DNA from: an uncultured Isoptericola sp.
GTDB lineage: Bacteria; Actinomycetota; Actinomycetes; Actinomycetales; Cellulomonadaceae
Assembly: GCA_947497265.1 (NCBI GenBank)
Contig: CANMFP010000002.1
Coordinates: 434,001-498,000, forward strand
Reading direction: 5' to 3'
DNA length: 64,000 nt
Part shown: positions 51,893-60,564 of the stretch, one piece after another
How positions within the stretch are numbered: the first letter of the stretch is position 1
Layout: every line of letters begins with the position of its first letter
Position numbers and translations under genes: made by a program
Notes under the pieces: model-generated
What the model saw: the letters and a program-made list of their open reading frames with translations, nothing else
Databases searched by the model: none
Told to the model about the DNA's origin: nothing

Positions 51893-53680
51893 TCACTTCG
51901 CGTCGGCGTACGAGTCGACGGTCGCGACCGTGAGCGGGAACGAGACCGGGAAGTCGCCGAACAGCAGGCGCCCGGCCTCGACCGCCGCCTCGCGCAGCTC
52001 CCGTGCGACGTCGGCGGCGAGCGCCGCCGGGGCGTGCACCACGACCTCGTCGTGCAGGAAGAACACCAGGTGCGCACGGTTGGCGAACGGTGCGGGCCCC
52101 TCGTTCGAGCGGGTGGCGACGGGCAGGTTCCACAGCCGTCGCCGGATGGACGCGATCCAGCACAGCGCCCACTCGGCGGCAGTGCCCTGCACCACGAAGT
52201 TGCGGGTGAACCGTCCCCAGGACCGCGCCGAGGAGCGCGCCAGGGTGGCGGCGTCGGCCGGCGCCCCATCCCCGAGCGCCCCGGACTGCGCCGCGTCCCA
52301 CGCCTCTCCCGGCGGTGGCGAGGTGCGCCCGAGCCAGGTGCTGACGACGCCGCCCCGCTCGCCGGTGCGCGCGGCATCCTCGACGAGCCCCATCGCGCGG
52401 GGGAACGCGCGCGACAGCCGCGGCAGCACCTGGCCGCTCGCGCCCGTCGTCCCGCCGTACATCGCGCCGAGCATCCCGACCTTGGCGAGCTCACGGGTCG
52501 GCACCGCGCCCGTGGCGACGATGCCGGCGTACAGGTCGCCACCCGCGCCCGCGGCGGCCATCGTCTCGTCCGCCGCGAGGCCCGCGAGCACTCGGGGCTC
52601 GAGCTGTGCCGCGTCGGCGACGACGAGCACCCACCCGGGGTCGGCCTGGACGGACCGGCGCACCGACCTCGGCAGCTGCAGCGCCCCTCCGCCGGTGGAC
52701 GACCAGCGCCCGGTCACGACCCCACCGACCACGTAGTCCGTGCGGAAGCGACCGTCGCGCACCCAGTGGTCGAGCCACGACCACCCGTTCGCGGTGTAGA
52801 GCCGGTACAGGTTCTTGTACTCCAGCAGCGGCGCGACGACGGGGTGGTCGATCTTCTCCAGCTCCCACTTGCGCAGGCTCCGCGCGCCCACGCCCGCGTA
52901 CTCCATGGCTCGCAGCAGGTCCGGGTGGGAGTCCGGGTTGAGCGAGGCCGGCGCGTCGAGGGCAGCACGGATCTGCCCCGCGAGCGCCTCCAGCTTCTCG
53001 GGCCGCCGGCCCTCGGCAGGCCGGGGACCGAGCACCGCGGTGAGGATCTCGTCGTGGACGTCCGCCCGCCAGGGCAGCCCGGCGTGGTGCATCTCGGCCG
53101 CGGCGAGCGCTCCCGCGGACTCGGCGGCGAGGAGCAGCCGCAGCCGGCCCGCCCCGGTCGACCCGGCGACCGCGGCGTGCTGCGCCGCCAGCTCGGCGAG
53201 GAGGTCGGGCGCCCGGCCCGTCGACGGCCCCGCGGGTCCGTCGACGCCGCGCGCCGGTGCGGTCGCGACGAGGTCGAACAACGACTCCTCCTGCGGACGG
53301 CGCAGCGCGCCGACGGCGACCTCGCCGCCGGGCGGGGTGAGGCCCATCGCGTCCCAGTCGCCGGGCGGCGCCGTGGCGAGGGCGGAGCCGGCGGACAGGC
53401 TCGAGCCGCGCAGGATCCGGTGCGCGAGGCGCAGGTCGTGCCCGCGCTCGATGCGCACGCCCGCCGTGAGCAACGCCGGGTACCACCGGTTGGTGTCCTG
53501 CCCCGTCCACCGCGGCGGGACGGCGGCGGACGCCTCGACGTCCCGCACGACGGCGGGGAGGTCGTCGGGGGCGACCACCAGCGAGTCCGCAACGCCCTCG
53601 TCCCCCGGTGTGCCGCCGTCGTCGGCGACGCGGACCAGGCGGACGGAGCCCGCGGGCTCCGGGGCGAGGACGACGTGCAC
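51893..53680 (-). CDS. Family A DNA polymerase with degenerate exonuclease domain
   Basis: 595 aa. The C-terminal half is a PolI-type polymerase: motif A VADAAQLEPRVLAGLA, motif B RELAKVGMLGAMYGGTTGAS and motif C LVFFLHDEVVVHAP. The first 220 residues show only a weak 3'-5' exonuclease pattern, and there is no 5' nuclease. Actinobacteria carry such a second PolA-like protein, annotated as bifunctional 3'-5' exonuclease/DNA polymerase. GTG 53680 begins the conserved VHVVLAPEPAG. Role perhaps in repair. Confidence 0.88.
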   Translation of the reverse strand: MHVVLAPEPAGSVRLVRVADDGGTPGDEGVADSLVVAPDDLPAVVRDVEASAAVPPRWTGQDTNRWYPALLTAGVRIERGHDLRLAHRILRGSSLSAGSALATAPPGDWDAMGLTPPGGEVAVGALRRPQEESLFDLVATAPARGVDGPAGPSTGRAPDLLAELAAQHAAVAGSTGAGRLRLLLAAESAGALAAAEMHHAGLPWRADVHDEILTAVLGPRPAEGRRPEKLEALAGQIRAALDAPASLNPDSHPDLLRAMEYAGVGARSLRKWELEKIDHPVVAPLLEYKNLYRLYTANGWSWLDHWVRDGRFRTDYVVGGVVTGRWSSTGGGALQLPRSVRRSVQADPGWVLVVADAAQLEPRVLAGLAADETMAAAGAGGDLYAGIVATGAVPTRELAKVGMLGAMYGGTTGASGQVLPRLSRAFPRAMGLVEDAARTGERGGVVSTWLGRTSPPPGEAWDAAQSGALGDGAPADAATLARSSARSWGRFTRNFVVQGTAAEWALCWIASIRRRLWNLPVATRSNEGPAPFANRAHLVFFLHDEVVVHAPAALAADVARELREAAVEAGRLLFGDFPVSFPLTVATVDSYADAK

Positions 53681-53896
53681 AGGCCCATCGTGCCCGGTGC
53701 TACCGACACTCTGCCTCGACCGCCCCCGGTGGGAGGGCGTCGAGGACGGCGTCGTGGCGGCGCAGCGTTGCCGGACCCGGGGCACGCAGTGACGGCACGC
53801 GCTCAGCGATGACACCCTGGTCCACGAGGCTCCCGCCATCATCGGCCGCCTCTCCCCCAGCCCGCTCACTCACCCCCAGCGGCCCGAAGGAGCACG
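53681..53896. other. Gap between polymerase and DUF418 genes
   Basis: 216 bp. It holds a weak minus-strand reading frame (53700-53873, 57 codons from GTG) with coding-like bias but no promoter or family match, and the DUF418 ribosome site. Confidence 0.4.
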
Positions 53897-55120
53897 ATGA
53901 CCATGTCCGACGGCGGCACGCCCCACGTCCGGGCCGTCGCACCCGACCTCGCCCGCGGACTGATGCTCCTGCTCATCGCATTGGCGAACGTCCCCTGGTT
54001 CCTCTACGGGTCCGAGGTCGCCCAGACCAGCGCGCACCGCCCCGGTGCCACCGGTCTTGACGCGGCCTGGCAGGTCGTCGCGATCGTCGCCGTCGACGGG
54101 CGCAGCTATCCGCTCTTCGCCTTCCTCTTCGGTTACGGCATCTGGCAGTCCTTCACGCGCCAGCGCGCCGCGGGGCTCGACGAACGGACCGCGCGGCGGG
54201 TGCTGCAGCGTCGCCACCTCTGGCTGCTCGCCTTCGGTGCCGTCCACGCGGCACTGCTCTGGTACGGCGACGTCCTCGGCGCCTACGGACTGGCCGGGCT
54301 CCTCGTCGTCTGGCTCTTCCGGCACCGCCGCACCAGGACCCTGCTGGTGTGGGCCGGGGCTCTGACGGGCCTGCTGGCGATCGGAGCGGTCATCACCATG
54401 GCGGCGGGAGCGCTCCTCCCTCCCGAGATCACCGCCATGTCCGGCGACATGACGCCCGAGCTCGCCGGCATCAGCCCGTACCTCGCCTCGATCCTGCCGC
54501 GGCTCGCCTTCTGGCTGCCCATGACGGTCACGCAGGGAATCCTCGGCCTCGTGGTGCCCGCCGCGATCCTCCTCGGCATCGCCTGCGCACGCGCCCGGGT
54601 GCTGGAGGAGCCTCGCGCCCACCGCCGGCTGCTCGTGCGCACCGCCGCCCTCGGCATCACGCTCGGCTGGGCCGGAGCGATCCCCTCGGTGATGATGCAC
54701 CACGGGGAGTGGGCGCTGCCCGAGTGGGCGCCGACCCTGCTGCACCTGGTGACGGGCCTCTTCGGCGCGCTCGGCTACGCCGCGGCCTTCGCGCTGGTCG
54801 CGGCACGCTTCACGGACGAGCGCCGGCCAGGACGTGTCGTGGAGGCGCTGACGGCCGTCGGCAAACGGTCCCTGACCAGCTACCTGCTGCAGTCGGTGAT
54901 CTTCGCCCCGCTGCTGTGCGCCTGGGGACTGGGGCTCGGCGGTGTCCTGGACCAGTGGCAGGCCGCGCTCGTGGCGGTGGCTGCGTGGCTGGTCACGGTC
55001 GCCGTCGCGGTGACGCTCGACCGCCGAGGTCTGCGCGGGCCTGCGGAGCGGGCGTTGCGCGCCCTGTCCTCGCGTGGCACGGCGACGTCTCCGACGCCCG
55101 TCGGCCGCAGCTCCACGTGA
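53897..55120 (+). CDS. DUF418 membrane protein
   Basis: 407 aa with about ten helices. The start DLARGLMLLLIALANVPWFLYG and the C-terminal block GKRSLTSYLLQSVIFAPLL are typical of DUF418 (acyltransferase-3-like fold), with YPLFAFLFGYGIWQS between. Function unknown; related to membrane acyltransferases or transport. GAAGGAG precedes ATG 53897; ATG 53903 has better spacing and is possible. Confidence 0.9.
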   Translation: MTMSDGGTPHVRAVAPDLARGLMLLLIALANVPWFLYGSEVAQTSAHRPGATGLDAAWQVVAIVAVDGRSYPLFAFLFGYGIWQSFTRQRAAGLDERTARRVLQRRHLWLLAFGAVHAALLWYGDVLGAYGLAGLLVVWLFRHRRTRTLLVWAGALTGLLAIGAVITMAAGALLPPEITAMSGDMTPELAGISPYLASILPRLAFWLPMTVTQGILGLVVPAAILLGIACARARVLEEPRAHRRLLVRTAALGITLGWAGAIPSVMMHHGEWALPEWAPTLLHLVTGLFGALGYAAAFALVAARFTDERRPGRVVEALTAVGKRSLTSYLLQSVIFAPLLCAWGLGLGGVLDQWQAALVAVAAWLVTVAVAVTLDRRGLRGPAERALRALSSRGTATSPTPVGRSST

Positions 55121-55189
55121 GCGCGCCGGGTCACCGGCGCACCAGGAACGCGCACGTCACGCCCCCTAGCGCCTATCCTGTGGGGGCTG

Positions 55190-55282
55190 ATGACTGAGAT
55201 GACCACGACCTCCCGCCCACTCGTGCCGCGGTGCACGGCAGCCTTCGTCGACGCCCCGTCCGGGCAGAGGTGCACGGCATGA
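55190..55282 (+). CDS. Possible short leader ORF before the kinase gene
   Basis: 30 codons (MTEMTTTSRPLVPRCTAAFV start, ending GQRCTA) with two cysteines. Its stop TGA overlaps the kinase ATG (ATGA). A TATCCT hexamer lies 10 nt upstream. It could couple or tune kinase translation, or be chance. Confidence 0.4.
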   Translation: MTEMTTTSRPLVPRCTAAFVDAPSGQRCTA

Positions 55283-56970
55283 CGCCCACCGGGCCGACCG
55301 AGGAGCCGAGCGACGGGCAGGTGGTCCTTGGCGGGAAGTACGTCCTGGGCGACATCCTGGGCACGGGCGGTACCTACACCGTCTACGAGGCCGCCCGCCT
55401 GCGGGTCACGGACGCCGAGGAGACCGCCACCGAGCCCGAGGCCGCGCTCCTGGTCAAGGTCCTGCACCCGCACCTGGTCGACGACGAGACGGCCCGCGCC
55501 GCCATGACCCGCGAGATCGTGGCGTCGGCCCTGGTGAACCACCGCGGCGTGGTGAAGGTGCTGGACACCGGAGAGGACGAGGTCGCGGGGGCCGACGTGC
55601 CCTGGCTCCTGACCCGCCGCCTTCCTGGTGCACCGGTCTCCGAGGTGGCCGGCGGAGACGGCCTGCCGTGGCGAGAGGCACTCGCCCTGATCGACGGGCT
55701 GCTCGACGCCCTGGCGGCGGTCCATGCCGCCGGGCTGGTGCACCGCGACGTCGGTCCGCGCAACGTCGTGGTGGACCGGCGCGAGGACGGCGGGCTGACG
55801 GTCGGTCTGCTCGACCTCGGGCTCGCCGGCCCCGCCGGCGGGGACGGCGACGGCAAGACGGTCGCCGGGTCCGTGGTGGGCATGTCGCCCGAGCAGGCCC
55901 AGGGCCGGCCGCTCGACGCCCGTAGCGACCTGTACGGGGTCGGGGCGCTGACCTACTACGCCCTCACCGGACATGCGCCGTACGAGCGCGCCCGGCCGGA
56001 GGACGTCCTGCGGGCCCATGTCGGAGCACCGGTCCCCGCGCCGTCGGCACGGCGAGCCGCAGTCCCGGTCTCCGTCGACCGCTTCGTGGCACAGGCGATG
56101 GCCAAGGACCCGGCACAGCGGTTCGCCTCCGCCGACGCGATGCGCGCGGCGGCCGCGGCCCTGCTGGGAACCGGCGCCGCCGACACCCAGGCAGACGCGG
56201 CCAGCTCGGACGCGACGATGACGCTGGGTCAGATCGCTGCGAACGATCCGCACCGGACGGCCGTCGTCGGGGCGGCAGGCGCAGCGGCGGCTGCGGCCGC
56301 AGCCGCGGCGGGCGAGGAGGCCGAGCTCCAGCGCACCCGTCAGGTCGGTGCCGTGGGCGCCTCTGCCACCCCGCCCGAGGGTGTCCCCGCCACGACGGCG
56401 GCGGACGACGCCGCACCGCCGGCGCCAGAGGGGCCGGAGAGGCCGGAGGGGCCGGAAGGGCCGGAAGGGCCGGAGCAGGACAAGCGCTCCCGGCGGAGGA
56501 TACTCGCCGTCGTCCTCGCGCTCGTCCTGGTCGGCGCCGTCGGAGCGTTCGCGTTCTGGGCCCTGCGCGACACCGACGACGGTGGACCGGTCTCGCCGGC
56601 CACGCACAGCCCGTCACCGACGCCCAGCCCGTCGCAGTCCCAGGCGACGACGGCGCCGCCACCGCCGGCCGACCCGACCACCCGGTCGACGCCGACCGCG
56701 GACCCGACGCCGACGCCGTCCGAGACGCCTACGGACGACTCGACGCCCACGCCGTCACCCACGGACGAACCGACCGACGAACCGACCTCGACCCCGACGG
56801 CCGACCCGGAACCGACCGACGAACCGGAGCCGACCTCGACGCCCGACCCGGATCCCACCGGTGACGCGACACCGCCCACGGAGCCGAGCGCACCAGCGGA
56901 TCCGAGCCCCGGCGACGACTCGGCAGACGGCGGCGACCCGGTGGGCGATGACGCCCCCGCGGGGTCCTGA
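55279..56970 (+). CDS. Membrane Ser/Thr protein kinase
   Basis: 563 aa. Kinase domain about 20-297: glycine loop GTGGTYTVYEA, ATP lysine Lys60 in LLVKVL, catalytic loop HRDVGPRN (Asp157, Asn162), DLG in place of DFG (179-181), GSVVGMSPEQAQG and DARSDLYGVGALTYYALTG. An Ala/Pro/Glu linker with PEGPERPEGPEGPEGP (383-400) leads to one helix (408-429), then an external tail of about 130 residues made of Pro/Thr/Asp/Glu repeats and no folded sensor. ATG 55279 has GAGG upstream. Confidence 0.9.
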   Translation: MTPTGPTEEPSDGQVVLGGKYVLGDILGTGGTYTVYEAARLRVTDAEETATEPEAALLVKVLHPHLVDDETARAAMTREIVASALVNHRGVVKVLDTGEDEVAGADVPWLLTRRLPGAPVSEVAGGDGLPWREALALIDGLLDALAAVHAAGLVHRDVGPRNVVVDRREDGGLTVGLLDLGLAGPAGGDGDGKTVAGSVVGMSPEQAQGRPLDARSDLYGVGALTYYALTGHAPYERARPEDVLRAHVGAPVPAPSARRAAVPVSVDRFVAQAMAKDPAQRFASADAMRAAAAALLGTGAADTQADAASSDATMTLGQIAANDPHRTAVVGAAGAAAAAAAAAAGEEAELQRTRQVGAVGASATPPEGVPATTAADDAAPPAPEGPERPEGPEGPEGPEQDKRSRRRILAVVLALVLVGAVGAFAFWALRDTDDGGPVSPATHSPSPTPSPSQSQATTAPPPPADPTTRSTPTADPTPTPSETPTDDSTPTPSPTDEPTDEPTSTPTADPEPTDEPEPTSTPDPDPTGDATPPTEPSAPADPSPGDDSADGGDPVGDDAPAGS

Positions 56971-56997
56971 CGGCACCACGTCCTCCAGCGGGGTCGG

Positions 56998-57603
56998 TCA
57001 GCGGCGGATCGCGGCCACCGCGTCGTCGTAGAGGCGCTCGAGCGGGATCGCCCCGTCCCGGCGCACCCACCAGGCACCCGCCACGTCCAGGCACGCGAGA
57101 GCGCCCACCACGACGGCTGCGGCCGCGAGCTCCGGGTCGACGCCGGCGTCAGGGTCCGCGGCCCGGATGCGCTCGGCGAGGATCGGCACCAGCAGGTCCT
57201 GCCAGGCGAGCTGCTTCTCGAGGTGCCGTGCGCGCAGCGTCTGGTTGCCGTAGAGCATCCGGCCGATCTCGAGCTCGTCCGCCTCGTCGGTCGTGACGGC
57301 GTCACGCAGCGCCAGCAACGCCGCCCTGACCGCCGCCCACGGCGGCTCGTCCGCCGGCCGCCCGGCGAGCGCCGAGGCGACGATCCGGCCGCGTTCGACG
57401 AGCTCGCCCAGCACCACGTCCTCCTTGGTGGCGAAGTACCGGAAGAACGATCGGCGGCTGATGCCCGCCTGTGCGGCGACTTCGTCGATGGTCGTCTCCT
57501 CGAAGCCTCGCTCGGCGAACAGCCGCATCGCCGTGCGGGCGATCTCCTGGTGGACCGCGCGGCGGGTGCGTTCGCGAAGACTTTCTGGAGCGTTGCCGGT
57601 CAT
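56998..57603 (-). CDS. TetR family regulator
   Basis: 201 aa. The DNA-binding part is IARTAMRLFAERGFEETTIDEVAAQAGISRRSFFRYFATKED, the rest a helical ligand domain. ATG 57603 follows a minus-strand TACCTT by 6 nt. It is divergent from the SDR gene with a palindrome between, the usual TetR/target arrangement. Confidence 0.92.
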   Translation of the reverse strand: MTGNAPESLRERTRRAVHQEIARTAMRLFAERGFEETTIDEVAAQAGISRRSFFRYFATKEDVVLGELVERGRIVASALAGRPADEPPWAAVRAALLALRDAVTTDEADELEIGRMLYGNQTLRARHLEKQLAWQDLLVPILAERIRAADPDAGVDPELAAAAVVVGALACLDVAGAWWVRRDGAIPLERLYDDAVAAIRR

Positions 57604-57609
57604 CCGGCC

Positions 57610-57672
57610 AAGGTAGCCATCTTCGGCAGCTAGCGCCACGTCTGGCACTCAGTGCCATCTATGTCCTACAGT
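57610..57672. promoter_or_regulatory. Divergent TetR/SDR promoters and operator
   Basis: The minus -10 TACCTT (57610-57615) is 6 nt from the TetR start. The plus -10 TACAGT (57667-57672) is 6 nt from the SDR ATG. TGGCACT-C-AGTGCCA (57643-57657) is a perfect 7-1-7 palindrome over the expected -35 of the SDR promoter. Confidence 0.68.
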
Positions 57673-57678
57673 GTCATC

Positions 57679-58485
57679 ATGAGCTCACTCGACTTCTCCT
57701 CGCAGACCACCCTCGTCACCGGCGCCAGCTCGGGGATCGGCCGCGCGCTCGCCCGCACGCTCGCCGCCCGCGGCTCCGACCTCGTCCTCGTGGCGCGCCG
57801 GATCGACCGGCTGGACGCGCTCGCCGCCGAGCTCCGCGCGGCGCACGGCACGCGCGTCGAGACCGTGCCGGCCGACCTCGCCGTCGCACGCCCCGGAGCC
57901 GCGGTCCGCGCGGAGCTGCAGCGTCGCGGCGTGCAGGTCACCAGCCTCGTCAACAACGCCGGCTTCGGCACGGACGGCCGGTTCGACGACGAAGACCCGG
58001 ACCGGCTCGCCGACGAGATCGCGGTCAACATCGGCGCCGTCGTCGATCTCTGCCACACCTTCCTGCCCGATCTGCGCGCGGCGGGCCACGGTTTTCTCGT
58101 CAACATCACGAGCGACGCCGCGTACGCGCCCATCCCCGGGATGGCCGTGTACGCCGCGACCAAGGCGTTCGTCCTCGGCTTCACCGAGGCGCTCTGGTGG
58201 GAGCTGCGCGACAGCAGCATCCGCACGCTCGCCTTCGCGCCCGGCCTGACCGCGACCGAGTTCTTCGACGAGATCGGGACCGAGCAGTACGGCGGCAGCT
58301 ACCAGTCGCCCGAGCAGGTGGCCGACGCGGCGCTTCGTGTGCTCGAGCGCCGGTCACCCGGGCCGAGCGCCAGTGCCAGGCCGGGAAGCAGCATCATGTC
58401 GTCCATGGTCGGGCTCCTGCCCCGGGCTGCCCGGGTCCGGGCGGTCGCACGAGTTGCCGGTTCCGCGCGGCTCGTGCGCAGTTGA
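57679..58485 (+). CDS. Short-chain dehydrogenase/reductase
   Basis: A 268 aa NAD(P)-dependent oxidoreductase. TGASSGIGRALA is the cofactor motif, NNAGFG follows, ITSDAAYAPIPGMAVYAATKAF gives the Ser and Tyr-x-x-x-Lys. The C-terminal tail is basic. Substrate unknown. Probably repressed by the divergent TetR. Confidence 0.93.
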   Translation: MSSLDFSSQTTLVTGASSGIGRALARTLAARGSDLVLVARRIDRLDALAAELRAAHGTRVETVPADLAVARPGAAVRAELQRRGVQVTSLVNNAGFGTDGRFDDEDPDRLADEIAVNIGAVVDLCHTFLPDLRAAGHGFLVNITSDAAYAPIPGMAVYAATKAFVLGFTEALWWELRDSSIRTLAFAPGLTATEFFDEIGTEQYGGSYQSPEQVADAALRVLERRSPGPSASARPGSSIMSSMVGLLPRAARVRAVARVAGSARLVRS

Positions 58486-58622
58486 TCGCTCATACAGACC
58501 TGTGAGTTCACCCGTGCCCGGCGAACGGCTCCGTTGCGGCGCCTCGTGCTCGTTCCCTGGCTCCCAGAAGTCTCACAGAACCACTGAGAGACCTCTCGGT
58601 CCGGTTGGCGATGATCCGGAGC

Positions 58623-59537
58623 ATGACAACTATCGACGTCCGCGGCCTGACCAAGCGGTACGGGCCTGACACCGTGGTGGATGACGTGTCGTTCACCGTC
58701 GAACCGGGACAGGTGACCGGCTTCCTCGGGCCGAACGGAGCCGGCAAGTCCACGATCCTGAAGATGATCACCGGCCTGGCCGCTCCGACGCGAGGCTCGG
58801 TGACCATCGGCCGCCGCCGCTACCGCGACCTTCCCGTCCCACTCACCGAGGTGGGTGCGCTGCTCGATGCCGGCGCGGTGCACGGCAGCCGGACGGCGTA
58901 CCAACACCTGCTGGCGCTCGCTGCGAGCAACGGTCTCGCGCGACACCGGGTCGACGACGTACTGACCCGGGCGGGCATGGAATCCGTCGCCGGGAAGCGG
59001 ATCGGTGGGTTCTCCCTCGGGATGCGGCAACGACTCGGTATCGCGGCAGCTCTGCTCGGCGAACCGAAGGTGCTGGTCTTCGACGAGCCTGTCAACGGGC
59101 TGGATCCCGAGGGCATCCGCTGGGTTCGACGGCTCATGCGCTCACTCGCCGGGGAAGGCCGTGCGGTCCTGTTCTCCAGCCACCTCATGAGCGAGATGGC
59201 ACAGACCGCCGACCACCTGGTCGTGATCGGACGAGGCCGGCTCATCGCCGATACGACTGTCGACGAGTTCGTGCGGTCCGGTGGCGAGGAAACCGTGCTC
59301 GTGCGCACCTCCGACCCGCACTTCTTCGCACCGCGTCTGGTCGAGGCCGGGGGCGCCGTGCGGGACCGGTACGCAACCTCGATGGTCGTCTCCGGCATGA
59401 CGCCCGACGAGATCGGCGCGCTCGCAGCTCACCACGACATCGTGCTCAGCGAGCTCACGCCGCAACACGCTTCGCTGGAGGACGTCTTCATGGAGATGAC
59501 CCGCGAGAACATCGACTACCACGGGACAGTGGCGTGA
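58623..59537 (+). CDS. ABC transporter ATP-binding protein (BcrA-like)
   Basis: 304 aa. Walker A GPNGAGKST, signature FSLGMRQRLGIAAALL, Walker B VLVFDEPVNGLDP, switch His in FSSHLMSE. The SLGMRQRLGIA type is common in bacitracin/lantibiotic immunity exporters. First gene of a six-gene operon that includes a two-component system. The permease overlaps its end by 4 bp. Confidence 0.92.
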   Translation: MTTIDVRGLTKRYGPDTVVDDVSFTVEPGQVTGFLGPNGAGKSTILKMITGLAAPTRGSVTIGRRRYRDLPVPLTEVGALLDAGAVHGSRTAYQHLLALAASNGLARHRVDDVLTRAGMESVAGKRIGGFSLGMRQRLGIAAALLGEPKVLVFDEPVNGLDPEGIRWVRRLMRSLAGEGRAVLFSSHLMSEMAQTADHLVVIGRGRLIADTTVDEFVRSGGEETVLVRTSDPHFFAPRLVEAGGAVRDRYATSMVVSGMTPDEIGALAAHHDIVLSELTPQHASLEDVFMEMTRENIDYHGTVA

Positions 59538-60334
59538 GCGCCGTCGGTGCGCCGAGCAGCGTGAAGTTCACGCATGCGCTTCGTGCGGAATGGATCAAGC
59601 TGCGCAGCCTGCGCTCCACATGGCTCACCCTGGTGTGCCTGTTCGTGGTCGGGATCGGGATCAGCCTCTTGGCGACGAGCGCCGCGGGAGCGCAATATTC
59701 GGACGCGACCGCGGCGGAGCGGGCGGCGTGGGATCCGACCGGGAGCAGCCTGACGTCATACATCGTCGCCCAACTGATCGTCGGCGTGATCGGCATCCTC
59801 GTGGTCACCTCGGAGTACGCCACCGGCGAGATGCAGACGTCCGTGATGACCAGCCCGCGCCGCTACCGTCTGCTGGCGGCCAAGGTGGTGACGGTCACCG
59901 CCGTCGCGGCGATCGCCGGCCAGTCGCTGATGTTCGCCGCGTTCGGCGGGGGGCAGGCCGTCCTCGCCGCACACGGCGCACCCCGCGCGACGCTGGGTGA
60001 TCCCGGCGTGCTCTCCGCCGTCGTGGGCGGAGGGGTCTATCTCACCGCGGTCGCGCTGCTCGCGGTGACGCTCGGCGTGATCACACGAGCGACGGCTGGT
60101 GCCCTCGCCATCCTCGTGGGAATCATCTTCGTCATCCCGGGTTTCGCGGGGCTGTTTCCCTCGTGGGTCCAGTTCCTGCTGGACTACTGGCCGACCCAGG
60201 GTGCGGCCACGGTCATGACCACGATGCCCGACGCCGACTTTCCGTACCCCTGGCTGAACCTCGGCGGGATGTGCCTCGGAGTCGGCACCCTGCTGGTCGC
60301 CGCGTTCGTCCTCTTCCGGCGCCGTGACGTGTGA
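59534..60334 (+). CDS. ABC-2 permease (BcrB-like)
   Basis: 266 aa, six helices. The start LRAEWIKLRSLRSTWLTL and the segment SEYATGEMQTSVMTSPRR are typical of lantibiotic-immunity-type permeases. It overlaps the ATPase (GTGA) and the next gene (TGATG). Confidence 0.9.
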   Translation: MSAVGAPSSVKFTHALRAEWIKLRSLRSTWLTLVCLFVVGIGISLLATSAAGAQYSDATAAERAAWDPTGSSLTSYIVAQLIVGVIGILVVTSEYATGEMQTSVMTSPRRYRLLAAKVVTVTAVAAIAGQSLMFAAFGGGQAVLAAHGAPRATLGDPGVLSAVVGGGVYLTAVALLAVTLGVITRATAGALAILVGIIFVIPGFAGLFPSWVQFLLDYWPTQGAATVMTTMPDADFPYPWLNLGGMCLGVGTLLVAAFVLFRRRDV

Positions 60335-60564
60335 TGCGTGGTCAGGTGACGTTGCGCGACATGAGCCGGGGCGCCGGTGCGTCGGTCGCGGCGTTGGCCG
60401 CGATGGCGGCTGTCGCCGCGGCCGGTCTCCTGCTTCTCGACGCAGACCGGCTCGGTGGGCTCGCGACGCAGACGGTGGCCGTGCTCGTGCTGGCCGCGGG
60501 AGGCTCCGTCGAGATCGAGGCAATCCTGTCCGGGCTTCCGGTCTGCGAGGGTTCGTCGAGGTGA
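60334..60564 (+). CDS. Streptophobe-like protein, N-terminal part
   Basis: 76 aa with one or two helices (GASVAALAAMAAVAAAGLLLL, then VAVLVLAAGGSVEIEAIL). It matches the first part of streptophobe family proteins. It stops at TGA 60562-60564, which overlaps the ATG of the next gene. Either a true small gene or the front of a split one. Confidence 0.65.
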   Translation: MRGQVTLRDMSRGAGASVAALAAMAAVAAAGLLLLDADRLGGLATQTVAVLVLAAGGSVEIEAILSGLPVCEGSSR

